64,000 nt of DNA, taken from assembly GCF_014250515.1 (NCBI RefSeq), contig NZ_CP060202.1, forward strand, positions 617,001 through 681,000, in the 5' to 3' direction. The notes beneath the pieces are model-generated. The model saw only the letters and a program-made list of their open reading frames with translations, searched no databases and was not told the origin of the DNA. The position numbers and the translations under genes were made by a program. Positions 54,101 through 62,641 of this stretch are shown here, in pieces. Within the stretch, counting starts at the first letter, position 1. Each line of letters opens with the position of its first letter. Source of the stretch: Hymenobacter sediminicola. GTDB lineage: Bacteria > Bacteroidota > Bacteroidia > Cytophagales > Hymenobacteraceae.

Positions 54101-57100
54101 CTTCGCTTACAGTAGCAACGCTTGATTCACGCGTTGTTTCCAAGCGTTGCTGCCAAGCTTTTAACTGACGGTGCAGATAAGGAAAATTAAGGGGTAAAGT
54201 CTCCGGCAGTGGTTTAGCAAGGAGGAGATTACGCTGATTATCTAATAGAAGGCTGCATTCTGCGCGCATTTGCTCGCTTATGTAGCCCTTTCGTACTCCT
54301 GTTTCAACAGCTTGCGCTGTTAGATTAATCGCGTGAGTTAAGTGTTGCTCTTGGGCACGCCAATCGACTAAGTAGCTTTGACGAGGAAAATCAGCTGACC
54401 CTCCTAATTCTCGCAGTGCTGGCAAGTAGCTTCGGATATATTGGCATGCTTGAAAATTGCCTTCCTTTAAATGATATTGATAGGCTGCCACCCAACTGAG
54501 TTCACCTTCCTTGGCCGCTTGCTGTAAATTGGATAGTTGATAACTAGGTTCACCTACCAATTCACTAGTGGGCCCCAACTCGATGCCTTTGCTTCGGAAT
54601 AGGGGCAGCGTAAGTATTTGAAATGCACTGGGCTCTGGTAGTGTGCTGATTGGCGTTCCCCCTAACAATTTTTGCACCTGGTCTAAGGCATTCGCTAATA
54701 GCTCCAGCGCAACCAGTGAATAGCTGGCTGTTTCGCGCTTGCGGCTATCGACTATATCACCTTGAGCCAAGGCCAGCAAGCGCGTGAGTTCACGGCAAAA
54801 TTCTTGGTCTTGGCTCTCTTGATAGGGTATGCCCTCTGATGTGGGGCGCTTGGCCTGCAAGTCCAGCCAGGCGGCAGAAATATCAAGTAAGGGAGCTAGA
54901 TGGGTTCTAAACCAAGGCCACACATGCCGGTTAGGCGCTAATTCCAGATTTGCTTCGTGGAGCTTACGTTGCAATGAGGCCTCATTTTGCAATTCAACAA
55001 CCAATCGCCGTGCTGTATCCATCTGCCCTTGCGAGGCTGCTGGTCGGGTCAAGACATTCAGTAACTGGCCGATGGGCTGCTCACGCTTCAAGCAGTGGCG
55101 CCAGAATACTGTAATCGGATGGTTTTTCCGTTGCCTAAACTCCGCGTGTTGGTATTGGTCAGCCCATTGATTAAGCTTTGTCTGTATTTCCTTGAGCTGT
55201 TGTTGCCATTGCTGGTCGGTCTGGTAGTGCTGCAGTAGCGCTGGCTGCAAAGGCTCTAATGCATTGCGAGTCAAAATGTGCAAACACAAATTATTCACGT
55301 TCGCAAAACCTGGCAGCCCATTACGAAGCAATTCCTGCGCTTGGGTGATTGGGGCCACGAGTGCAGGCCATAAGGCCGCGGCTAACACAACGGCTCTCCC
55401 TTGCCAGGTCAGAAAACTAGAGCCAGCAGGAAGGTCTAAAACCGGTTGAATGGCTTCTGAAAATACAGTACTCAGCGTGGTTGGCCCAACGCGCAGTTCT
55501 TGGGTAACAGCCAAGCATTTCAATAGCCAAGCAGGTAGTGGATTGTGTTGATTCACCACTTCCACATGATGGGGGCCTGTAGCGGCTTCAGTTAAGCGCC
55601 AAGCAAGTGCAAATCGACGTTGTTCAAGCAAATCCCACTGTAAAGGCACTAGCCATTCCGGATAAGTGACCGTCGTCTGAATATCTCCTTCAAAATCGAT
55701 TATTGAAGGGTCGTTAATATCATCTTCGACCTTTTGTGGAATCGTTATTAAGGGTGGATGAGGGTATTCATGCTGACTTTGTGCGCGTGATTTCTCCCCG
55801 GCAGCAGGCAATGAGTCGGTAGGTAATTCTAGAGGGGTGGGCCGTAAATCATGTAATAGATCTACCGGTGTGCCTTTTACTTCTTCTTCGACCTCGGCTG
55901 TGCCTTGATGAACATCCGTCACAAACTCCTTGCCGTCCATGCCTTGTGATGGTTCAGAAATAGGTGATGTGACTGGATGCGGAGCTTCTATTGCTGTTTC
56001 TAAGGTCACCTCTTGGATTTCTTCCGCGATACCGAGTGGTGACTTTATTTCTACTCCGACCTCTACGGTCTCGGATGCAATTGCTTCCTCGCTGGCTAAA
56101 TACAAATTTCCTCGAAGCAGGGCTATTACGACGGGAGTAGACAATGCCGCATATAGCGCTTGTGCAGCTGAACCATCATCAGTTATGCTATGTGCCTTTT
56201 CGGGAGAAGCAGCGATTGCCACTAACAGCGCCAGCGGGTGGGTTCCTGTGGCTATCTCGTGACTACTAGGGTGTTCAGACGGGGGGGGGGTAGCCGCTAT
56301 TTTTGTAGATAATGTGTTCGCTGTCTCATAAACGTCCGCTAGAGGATTGAATTTTGCAATCGATTGGTGCCTGACATAATGTACCAGTGCGAGTACTTCC
56401 AATGCCTTTTGTTGCGTATCGACTGCATGTTGCGCTTGCTGGTGGGCGACATTCACTTCCGTCAAGCCCAAGCGCAAGTAGTTCAAGTTTGCATCGGGTG
56501 GCGGTACTGGCAGGTTAATGGCCGGATGAAGCGCCGCTGTTGCATTGAACCAAGTGATTGCTGCCTGGTAGCGCGTATTAATCTCGGCAAGCATGTCCAC
56601 TTCTTTGTCAATTGAGAGTGGAATTCGCCCCAGTCTCAACTGCTGCTCGTAATTGAGTAATTTGTCTGCCAGCTTAGCTATATCAACTTCAAGAGCTTCA
56701 AACGCAACTTCAGAGAAAGGCTCTGGAGTAGAATTAGACTCAATTTCGTCGGGCCGGGGGAGAGCAGCAGGTTGATTTTTGGGAACTAAGCTGTTGAGCT
56801 TGGCGACTGAATGCAAACTTTCGGAAGTGACTTTGATACCGCGTAATAGGTTTGTTTCCGCACTTCCAGCAAGGGAATCCTCTTTAGATTTATTGATTGA
56901 ATAAATATTGCCTTCTTCCCCCGTTGGCAAATTATTGTTCGTATCGACTGCGATTGCCGACCACCCTAAAAGCGCAGCCATGAGCGTTACTTCTTCATCA
57001 GTCGCATCCACCATCAAGGAACTGCCCGCTGGATAGAAGAATTGCTCTTCACCGCGTTGCAATACATCGGTCTTAATCAGCGATTTAACTATTTGTGCTG

Positions 57101-57416
57101 GTTTTTGGCTAGGTACAGCAGGTATTGAATAGCCGGCTTCACGTAATGCATTGGAAACCTGCCGCCGCAGTATTTTCTGCTGCTGGTACCAACTGTCGAG
57201 CAGCAGTTTGCTCACCTTGGGTTGGCCGTGTGTACCGTAGTAAATAACGCTTTCGAGCAATGATTTATGAGAGGAATTGCTCCATGCATACACCTGTCCT
57301 GTTTCAGGATGACGTTGAGGCAAGGACCTTAGGATACTGGTCCGGCTGCTGGCGATGGTTAACGAAGCAATTTTGCGCTTTAAAGTATTGCTTATGTATC
57401 GGTAGAAGTTCATCAA
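51159..57416 (-). CDS. Giant STAND/AAA-type NTPase (2,085 residues), putative defence sensor
   Basis: The first 1,300 residues are mostly helical, with a disordered Pro/Glu-rich stretch near 380-560. Around 1,290-1,400 an alpha/beta region (LCPIAAFASDAKGAYRLLLV) precedes the NTPase, which opens with FYGREEEKMQL. It then has Walker A GGRQLGKTA (about 1,421) and Walker B RMLLFLDEADQFL (about 1,510), followed by FSGTHNVQRTY (sensor-like). The C-terminal part contains another alpha/beta unit and a winged-helix-like segment (ILATFSSATEALSQADLEGF) near the end. This size and layout suit STAND-type antiphage sensors, but no known family is recognised. A G10 tract (plus strand 56281-56290) lies in the disordered part. 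The last codons overlap the HEPN-like gene. Confidence 0.75.
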   Translation of the reverse strand: MMNFYRYISNTLKRKIASLTIASSRTSILRSLPQRHPETGQVYAWSNSSHKSLLESVIYYGTHGQPKVSKLLLDSWYQQQKILRRQVSNALREAGYSIPAVPSQKPAQIVKSLIKTDVLQRGEEQFFYPAGSSLMVDATDEEVTLMAALLGWSAIAVDTNNNLPTGEEGNIYSINKSKEDSLAGSAETNLLRGIKVTSESLHSVAKLNSLVPKNQPAALPRPDEIESNSTPEPFSEVAFEALEVDIAKLADKLLNYEQQLRLGRIPLSIDKEVDMLAEINTRYQAAITWFNATAALHPAINLPVPPPDANLNYLRLGLTEVNVAHQQAQHAVDTQQKALEVLALVHYVRHQSIAKFNPLADVYETANTLSTKIAATPPPSEHPSSHEIATGTHPLALLVAIAASPEKAHSITDDGSAAQALYAALSTPVVIALLRGNLYLASEEAIASETVEVGVEIKSPLGIAEEIQEVTLETAIEAPHPVTSPISEPSQGMDGKEFVTDVHQGTAEVEEEVKGTPVDLLHDLRPTPLELPTDSLPAAGEKSRAQSQHEYPHPPLITIPQKVEDDINDPSIIDFEGDIQTTVTYPEWLVPLQWDLLEQRRFALAWRLTEAATGPHHVEVVNQHNPLPAWLLKCLAVTQELRVGPTTLSTVFSEAIQPVLDLPAGSSFLTWQGRAVVLAAALWPALVAPITQAQELLRNGLPGFANVNNLCLHILTRNALEPLQPALLQHYQTDQQWQQQLKEIQTKLNQWADQYQHAEFRQRKNHPITVFWRHCLKREQPIGQLLNVLTRPAASQGQMDTARRLVVELQNEASLQRKLHEANLELAPNRHVWPWFRTHLAPLLDISAAWLDLQAKRPTSEGIPYQESQDQEFCRELTRLLALAQGDIVDSRKRETASYSLVALELLANALDQVQKLLGGTPISTLPEPSAFQILTLPLFRSKGIELGPTSELVGEPSYQLSNLQQAAKEGELSWVAAYQYHLKEGNFQACQYIRSYLPALRELGGSADFPRQSYLVDWRAQEQHLTHAINLTAQAVETGVRKGYISEQMRAECSLLLDNQRNLLLAKPLPETLPLNFPYLHRQLKAWQQRLETTRESSVATVSEELARLIEKLPESRQQANTERVARALSESSVSVAHHYVAQLMNDVDITTNNIDQSEFKTFFVNRFPLLESALTGASPDEHVKALREGKTLAGQDLESIDEKARLEASQALIDWQELRANRTAIGGPNQQALVQLLKFVGFPQPELVLTAPSSGRQGFEALDVEKMFVRGKDLCPIAAFASDAKGAYRLLLVWTRVGDVEELFERVDSISERGLSRKPIIVFYFHALNAAQRNDLASLSRERKKTFLVFDRLLLLYLATAGLQRPRLPLFFQLTLPFTYVKPYITGGSNLPPEMFYGREEEKMQLRSSSSNSSCLVYGGRQLGKTAILRDIQREFHCPEEDELVLFLDIRLLGFEGHPIKNLVEELVKLLQNTNLPILPTKSLSNVGPKKVLDYIRRWIQGESKRRMLLFLDEADQFLNQDAAQQFEYTNLFKSLMDDTDRRFKVVFSGTHNVQRTYRLPNQPLSQLGTAVCIGPLIANYEARQAEELVRRPLESLGFEFEKDELVTEILVATNYFPSLIQLFCDRLLTHLYTAYPSPEAGQRPYYCIREHDVTSASIKARGDIRAKFLLTLDLNPRFKLLAYLLASHEVAELYSEPAVEGLTNRQLHEAARDYWPAAFGPHSADADFQILLEEVEELSIATRIPATETYHLRTPNLRQLLGTLPDIERELSTFHHTPIPGAYQADLARDFYGGTGHQTRLPSPLTASQYAIIRANGTTIIRGSEAAGLKKVEDFLKSQGDIHFVLLKDANDEGRCRKELEEIKDARPNFKTTVVLVRDRYSMDLVKFTVDLTRGLTSDMRRMHVVFLMDPAKLLRVLNHKTKHFELFFNARVNLLELHAWQSQTLTQWMKEAAEIPSYTARIRELTGGWYDALFYFLEHLALHDSPADSLELLEAYVQEHAKAAQWGILSNSTEDKVLRILATFSSATEALSQADLEGFLPEESVGAIASALKWAEILGLVVPAAERGTIRIEQHIASLYK

Positions 57417-57638
57417 ATTAAGACGTGTTGAACCCGGAGTGGTTAGATGGCTTTAACTCCTAATACGGAGGCAGGAAAAGTGGTCGGAAAACGTAGAGCT
57501 TATATCTATTGTAGTATTTTGTTAATAAAATATTTCTTTAAGAATAGGGATAAGTGATTGATTAATAGCGGGTGAACAATTCAGTTCTTCTTGAGCTAGG
57601 CTTAAGGACATACAATATATGACAATCACCAACAAGTG

Positions 57639-57710
57639 AATGGACTGACGACTAAACGGTTGGGCCTCCCGCAAATACGGGAGGCCCAACCGTTTAGTCG
57701 TCAGTCCATT
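57639..57710. repeat. Perfect 33-bp inverted repeat at the end of the CBASS operon
   Basis: Arms 57639-57671 and 57678-57710 are perfect reverse complements around the loop CAAATA. The right arm contains the last codons and stop of the NUDIX effector gene. No T tract follows on the minus strand, so it is not an ordinary terminator, although the RNA hairpin would be extremely stable. Confidence 0.95.
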
Positions 57711-58554
57711 TCTCGTTGAGTGCCCATTTAGTATGGGGACCAATATCGTAAGCCGTCACTTCAGTGCGGTGATCAGTACCTAGGGAGTCGATAAGCTCCG
57801 CACTTGCCCATTTCACATTATCTGTATCCCCCTTCGCAAAAAGGGCTTCCAGCGAAGCTTGTTGCTCAATATTGGGAAGCAAGTCGTATATCTCGAAAAG
57901 GAGAATTTCTTGGTTAGGCAGCCGTTTCGCCCTTCGCATAGGTGCTTGAACGGTACACGCATAAGTATAATCTACATAACGGAATTCATGCTTTGGCAAA
58001 ATATCCGTGGTTAGTAGTTCTTCGCAGAATTCACGCCATTGGTTGGTTTCGCGGTCCTTTTGGGATTGGAACCAGTCAAGCATTTTCAATACCCACCAGC
58101 CCCGAACAAGGAATCGCAAATCGCTTTTTGCAATACCATGGTCCGTAGCAAATTGCTTATCGGGTTTAACATGGTACTTATTGAAGACTTTAATGGCTCC
58201 TGGAAAAGCCTTGTATGCGCCACCAACCAGTTGATAGTAGTCGCGCTTACGGTTCTTGACGAGCAAGTACTTGCCCTTCACTTTAATGCGAAACAAGTAC
58301 GAAATGGATAACCGTACCTCCTGATTTCGGTATATGACCCGTGCTTTAAACCACAAAGGGAATCGATGCAGGTTGTAAAACATCTCCACTAATGCAGCAA
58401 AGACTGGCGTCGATATCAGGTTTACCAGCAGACTAACTCCCAACGCTGCCCAAGGGCTAGTTGCCTGCGGATAAACTTGAATCAGGAAGACAACCGTTAC
58501 ACTCAGTGGTATGACCAAGAGCAACGCCAGTGTTGTTTTTGTAGCCTGGCTCAT
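57694..58554 (-). CDS. CBASS effector: two-TM NUDIX protein
   Basis: 286 residues. Two membrane helices (about 8-27 and 36-58) precede a cytoplasmic domain. YYQLVGGAYKAFPG (about 106-119) and WREFCEELL (about 173-181, the RExxEE/L part of a Nudix box) match the SMODS-associated NUDIX domain. In CBASS, TM-NUDIX proteins are effectors that sense the cyclic nucleotide and probably damage the membrane. The start overlaps the stop of the TRIP13-like gene (ATGA). The stop lies inside a 33-bp inverted repeat. Confidence 0.82.
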   Translation of the reverse strand: MSQATKTTLALLLVIPLSVTVVFLIQVYPQATSPWAALGVSLLVNLISTPVFAALVEMFYNLHRFPLWFKARVIYRNQEVRLSISYLFRIKVKGKYLLVKNRKRDYYQLVGGAYKAFPGAIKVFNKYHVKPDKQFATDHGIAKSDLRFLVRGWWVLKMLDWFQSQKDRETNQWREFCEELLTTDILPKHEFRYVDYTYACTVQAPMRRAKRLPNQEILLFEIYDLLPNIEQQASLEALFAKGDTDNVKWASAELIDSLGTDHRTEVTAYDIGPHTKWALNEKWTDD

Positions 58555-59441
58555 TTGATTTGTGGACTAGGAACGGTTTGTGTCAAAGCATTGTGGAGCA
58601 CCTTGAAAGTCAGTGGGCTATCGGGGTAAGCAGCAGCTACTGCAGCAGGTAGCAATCGCAGTCGGAGGTCGGAAAAGGAATACCCTACCCCTTCATTCTT
58701 TTCCGGCCCGGTCCGGTCGACTAATTCTTCCACCTCTTTGGGCGTCAGTTTAACGCCTGCTAGCTCCTGAGTCAGCAACGCCCGACGCTCTTCGGCTGTT
58801 GGCCGGTCAAACTTCATGACCACGGCCGCCCGGCGCACAATTGCTTCATCGAGAAAATGCAAGCGATTGGTTGCTAAAAACACAATCGCGCGACCAGCTA
58901 ATGCCCGGGTGTCGTCAATCTTCTGGATTAGGGTATTGACAGCTGCCTTTTCTTCTTGGTGCATCTGTGCGGTAGCGCGAGTGGTGGCGATAGCATCGGC
59001 TTCGTCGATGAATAGGAAACCAATACGTTTTTCGCCAGCGACTTTTTTCAGCTCTTCAAATGCTTGATTGACAAGCTTTGCCATTTGCCCGTGTACTCCG
59101 TCGCCCCGCACACGCGTGCTGAGCTTCATGAAGTACCCTGTCTTGTTCAGCTCTACTAGCATCTGGTTGGCGATAACCTCCGCCGACACGGTCTTGCCTG
59201 TACCCGCGTCACCTTCAAGGATAATAAGAGGATGGCGGTCGGTTAAGGAGCGCAAAATGGGCAACTCACAATGGTGGTGCTTCTGGCTCCACACATTGAG
59301 CCCTTTCGGGTCAAGCAACAGCTTTAAGTTGAAGTGAATTTGCTTAAATCGGTCGTCGAAGCCAACTAAGTGTTTGGCACGCTCAACCAATTCGGCGTTG
59401 GGCAACTCGGTCGTACTATCGAAAATTGTGGTGGTTACCAT
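58551..59441 (-). CDS. cap6: TRIP13-like AAA ATPase of type III CBASS (Cap6)
   Basis: 296 residues. Walker A LEGDAGTGKTVSAE (about 76-87) and Walker B GFLFIDEADAI (about 141-151). FLATNRLHFLDEAIVRRAAV is sensor 1 plus Arg-finger region, and GYSFSDLRLRLLPAAV is sensor-2-like. TRIP13-type ATPases remodel HORMA proteins and switch off the CD-NTase. The start codon directly follows the HORMA gene stop, and the effector start overlaps its own stop, so the three are one translational unit. Confidence 0.88.
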   Translation of the reverse strand: MVTTTIFDSTTELPNAELVERAKHLVGFDDRFKQIHFNLKLLLDPKGLNVWSQKHHHCELPILRSLTDRHPLIILEGDAGTGKTVSAEVIANQMLVELNKTGYFMKLSTRVRGDGVHGQMAKLVNQAFEELKKVAGEKRIGFLFIDEADAIATTRATAQMHQEEKAAVNTLIQKIDDTRALAGRAIVFLATNRLHFLDEAIVRRAAVVMKFDRPTAEERRALLTQELAGVKLTPKEVEELVDRTGPEKNEGVGYSFSDLRLRLLPAAVAAAYPDSPLTFKVLHNALTQTVPSPQIK

Positions 59442-59945
59442 CTAGCGAAGATTTTGTTTTTGAAGTTCGTATCCATTGGTGGCGTACAACTGCGCGGCTT
59501 CGCGCTGCAGGTGGGGATAATTGCTATCGATTGCCGAGGGGCCCCACGAGCCCTTGAGCTTTTGCTGAAAAGCCTGTTTCGCAACTGCTCCGAGGTTGTG
59601 CCAAGCAGGCGTATAAAAAAGGAGCAGAGACAGGTGCGTGTTCGCTTGATTTGGCCAATCATTACCCCCGGCGCGGCCCCCGTTAGGAGCCGTGCCATCG
59701 TTGTTGACCGTGTAAGACGCCACACGCATGGGCCGTCCGGTCAAACTGTCGTGTAAAATGATGTCGACCTGCGCCAAATAATATTGTTCGGCCAAAGCCA
59801 AAACATCATGAAAGTAGAGGTCGACTTGTGCCGGCGTCCACTTTCCTGTGCGCATAGCAATCATGCCCAAGTCAGCTTTGAAGCTAGCAAAGGTTTTCTG
59901 CACATCCGTCGTGGTGCGGGTAAAGGTTTGAGAAGTAGTACTCAT
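59442..59945 (-). CDS. cap7: Bacterial HORMA-domain protein of type III CBASS (Cap7)
   Basis: 167 residues. TFTRTTTDVQKTFASFKADLG, the helix with DLYFHDVLALAEQYYLAQVD and then IILHDSLTGRPMRVASYTVN match the HORMA core used in CBASS. A Gly/Asn-rich loop (GTAPNGGRAGGND) and a C-terminal seatbelt-like part (PAWHNLGAVAKQAFQQKL) follow. It would bind the CD-NTase and activate it once it has sensed a phage peptide. The assignment rests on layout and neighbours as much as on sequence. Confidence 0.78.
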   Translation of the reverse strand: MSTTSQTFTRTTTDVQKTFASFKADLGMIAMRTGKWTPAQVDLYFHDVLALAEQYYLAQVDIILHDSLTGRPMRVASYTVNNDGTAPNGGRAGGNDWPNQANTHLSLLLFYTPAWHNLGAVAKQAFQQKLKGSWGPSAIDSNYPHLQREAAQLYATNGYELQKQNLR

Positions 59946-59957
59946 GTAATGAATCGG

Positions 59958-60926
59958 TTAGGCTTCGATATTAAAAGAGGGGCCGAAGATTTCTTTCCAT
60001 TCTTCTACCGTGCTGTCGAGGTCGGCTTGGGTGCGAGCGATGTGCAGTACCTCGTAGGCAGTTAAAGCCTTTTCTCGCACCTTGTCCCAACCTACTTTTG
60101 TCAGTTTGGACGCCACATTATTCTCGTTATTGGTTGGGTCTGCGATAAATACTGGGTTCGTGAATTGACCCGGCACCTCATGTATTGCCCCAGGAAAGGA
60201 AACTATGGGGAAACTCGTGTCGCTGAGGAGGCGATAAAACCGCAGAAGCGCGTGTTCAACATTAGCATCGACTCCTTCTTGACTATCGAGATAGGCAACA
60301 ATGAGTTCAATGGTAAAAGAAGACAGTAGCTCCAACTCTTGATAGTTGCGCCAGTATTTAGCGGCCCGCACAATTGAAGTGTAGGAACTGTTGCGGTCCC
60401 GCCACGCTTTAGCTGTAGCTAACTGGTTGGTAATGCTGGTATGGTACCGGCCTCCACCGCCACGTTCAGGCTGCCAGACATAGTCGACAGGTGATTCCAG
60501 TGGCACAACGGGCACAATGTCCACGTAAAGGCCTGTTCCCACGAATTTGATGGTTATCGCTTTCGTCTTGCCTTCCGCATCGACATCTTTGCCGATGTCT
60601 TTTGTAGGGTAAATTTCCTCCAGGTAGGAAACGACAAAGTCGTGTAACTTGCTGACATCGTCACGTAACGTGTCGTCGCCGGTGACAAACAACACCAAAT
60701 CAATATCAATCGGGCTGAGGCCTGATGCACGCAAGATGGTGCGCTTGCTCCACGAACCGGCAATGCGGAAGCCGGAAACACGCATGCCCGTGCGTTTATC
60801 GTTCTTTATTTTGTCGGCGAGTTTCGTTTGCAGGTTTTCCACCTGGTCACGGTACTTGCCCATACTATCACGCGGCAACTTGATGCGGTCAATAAATTTG
60901 GAGAGCCGCGAATTGGTCAATTCCAT
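59958..60926 (-). CDS. CBASS cGAS/DncV-like nucleotidyltransferase (CD-NTase)
   Basis: 322 residues from ATG 60926 (MELTNSRLSKF). GSWSKRTIL (Gly-57, Ser-58) and DIDLVLF (Asp-74, Asp-76) are the nucleotidyltransferase motif, and LYVDIVPVV holds the third Asp (136). The enzyme makes a cyclic oligonucleotide alarm. An in-frame GTG at 60959 lies inside the upstream inverted repeat and is less likely. First gene of the four-gene operon. With HORMA and TRIP13 partners it should belong to the CdnC/CdnD-type clades; the exact product cannot be predicted. Confidence 0.88.
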   Translation of the reverse strand: MELTNSRLSKFIDRIKLPRDSMGKYRDQVENLQTKLADKIKNDKRTGMRVSGFRIAGSWSKRTILRASGLSPIDIDLVLFVTGDDTLRDDVSKLHDFVVSYLEEIYPTKDIGKDVDAEGKTKAITIKFVGTGLYVDIVPVVPLESPVDYVWQPERGGGGRYHTSITNQLATAKAWRDRNSSYTSIVRAAKYWRNYQELELLSSFTIELIVAYLDSQEGVDANVEHALLRFYRLLSDTSFPIVSFPGAIHEVPGQFTNPVFIADPTNNENNVASKLTKVGWDKVREKALTAYEVLHIARTQADLDSTVEEWKEIFGPSFNIEA

Positions 60927-60943
60927 AGGGATTGGGATTAGAG

Positions 60944-60983
60944 TGGTTTGTCTCGACACCTGTTTTTGTGTAGAGACAAACCA
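60944..60983. promoter_or_regulatory. 16-bp inverted repeat just upstream of the CD-NTase start
   Basis: TGGTTTGTCTCGACAC (60944-60959) and GTGTAGAGACAAACCA (60968-60983) are reverse complements at 15 of 16 positions around an eight-base loop, CTGTTTTT. The repeat lies 18 bases ahead of ATG 60926, so it is either an operator or a leader hairpin that controls the CBASS operon. Confidence 0.85.
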
Positions 60984-61174
60984 CTATTTTCCAATACCAC
61001 GCCAAGATGAAAAACATCTGATTTGAGCGTTTCAGGGGCATTGCCAAATTAAGAGCATGCATAATATGCTTGGTGGCACACATAAAGTGCGTGATGCTCT
61101 GCAATGGTTGTTTAAGAGGAGTATCGGACCATAATTGCCTAATGCCAGCGCAAATCGAGAACGTGATTGGCGAA

Positions 61175-62641
61175 TCAACCGGACTTAAGCGCCTTATTTA
61201 GAGTACGAACGTCAATCCCCAGGGCAGTGGCCGCTTGTGCCTTTATTCCTTTGTGACTGGTTAATGCCCGGACTGCATGAGCACGTACAACATCTTTGAG
61301 CAGAAGCGGCTCAGCAGCCAACACACTCGTGGGCGTACGAAGGCGAGAAGGCAGGTCTTCCGGCTGCACCAGTGGATTATTGATAGGAGAGAAGATATAA
61401 AGCCTCGTTATCAAATTCTCTAGCTCGCGCACATTGCCTGGAAACGAATGTGCCATTAATACCCTGCGTGCAGCATCCGAGAACTGAAGCGGCTGCGGTT
61501 TGTGTAACGCTCGTTGTTGCTTCTGGATTAAATGGCTGACCAGTGCTTCGCGTTCCTTATCAGACCATTCTCGCAGAGGTGGTAGTTCGAGTTCCGCTAT
61601 CGCTAAACGGTAATATAAGTCCCATCGGAATAGGCCTTGTTCGCACTGTTGCTCTAAATGGGCATGGGTCGCGGCCACTACACGCACGTTCACCTTGTGA
61701 GGTTCCCCGCCTAAAGGTTGGATTTCATCTGATTGTAATACACGCAGTAACGTCACTTGCAACGCAGGGGATATGTCTCCTATCTCGTCCAAGAATAAGG
61801 TTCCGCCTTCAGCGGCCTTAAATTCACCTTCCGTATCGCGGTCGGCTCCCGTGAACGCACCTTTTCTATGCCCAAAAAGTCTGCTTTCCAGCAGGGTGTC
61901 CGCTAACGCAGCACAGTTCAACGCTCGAAACGGCCCTTTACGCCGGGCGGATTGTTGATGTACATAGTGGGCCAAATGCTCCTTACCGGTGCCGCTTTCC
62001 CCACGTATGAGCACGGTTACGTTATCGGTTTGTGCTACCTGACCTGCTCGACGGTACACCGTCTGTAGACTATCCCCGATAAGATGAGCTGTTTCGGTTG
62101 ACGTGCTGGCTCCAAGTTTGAGTTGTCGTTCTCGGATAATGGCTGTTACCGGAACGGTCGACCTCTCGACGTCTAGTCGCATCAGGGCTGGTAACTTATC
62201 AGGGCTAAACTTGCCCGCTCTGGTTTGCACCAGGTGGGTGTTCAAGCCAAGGGTTGTGTGGCATATATACCAGGCCAATTGCATGATAGGAGTGCCAGGC
62301 GAAAAAAACAGTGTTATCTCGTGACTGGTAAGGTGCAATAACCAAGTTTCCACTTTGGTTTTTATCTCGGCCAAGTCGATGACATTGGTTAATGCCAGCA
62401 ATTCAGTGCGAATTTGGCGCTCTGGATGCTGACGGCGCAAAAAGGTGAGCAAATGCTCAGCCCAGAGCTCCTGCTTGGCATCGGCGTAAAGCAGGATGTG
62501 CTCATCAAATCCGCCAAGCGTGAAGAAATGCTCATGAAACTGAATGTTTGGCCCATTCAAATTAACCGAATTAAATAATCCCTCCGGTGTTGTGTCGAAA
62601 TCATTGTTCCGTGCTATCCATGAGATAAGTGAGTGTGCCAT
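61175..62641 (-). CDS. RtcR-like sigma-54 activator with CARF-like N-terminus
   Basis: 488 residues. The C-terminal 300 hold a full sigma-54 AAA+ activator: Walker [15 protein letters not shown] (about 213-226), GAFTGA (261-266, the sigma-54-contacting loop), Walker B LFLDEIGD (282-289) and [19 protein letters not shown] Fis-type HTH ends the protein ([20 protein letters not shown]). The first 190 residues are not a receiver or GAF domain; [20 protein letters not shown] and [20 protein letters not shown] have the Rossmann-like layout of CARF/RtcR ligand-binding domains. It lies directly upstream of the CBASS operon, same strand, which suggests regulation of CBASS by a (cyclic) nucleotide. Confidence 0.82.
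   Translation of the reverse strand: MAHSLISWIARNNDFDTTPEGLFNSVNLNGPNIQFHEHFFTLGGFDEHILLYADAKQELWAEHLLTFLRRQHPERQIRTELLALTNVIDLAEIKTKVETWLLHLTSHEITLFFSPGTPIMQLAWYICHTTLGLNTHLVQTRAGKFSPDKLPALMRLDVERSTVPVTAIIRERQLKLGASTSTETAHLIGDSLQTVYRRAGQVAQTDNVTVLIRGESGTGKEHLAHYVHQQSARRKGPFRALNCAALADTLLESRLFGHRKGAFTGADRDTEGEFKAAEGGTLFLDEIGDISPALQVTLLRVLQSDEIQPLGGEPHKVNVRVVAATHAHLEQQCEQGLFRWDLYYRLAIAELELPPLREWSDKEREALVSHLIQKQQRALHKPQPLQFSDAARRVLMAHSFPGNVRELENLITRLYIFSPINNPLVQPEDLPSRLRTPTSVLAAEPLLLKDVVRAHAVRALTSHKGIKAQAATALGIDVRTLNKALKSG

Noticed and set aside
60984..61016. Sigma-54 promoter ahead of the CBASS operon (TTGGCGTGGTATTGGA on the minus strand)
   Set aside because: Although the regulator predicts one, the GG and GC elements are not at the required ten-base spacing and the -12 element lacks GC. 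I found no better match between 60984 and 61174.
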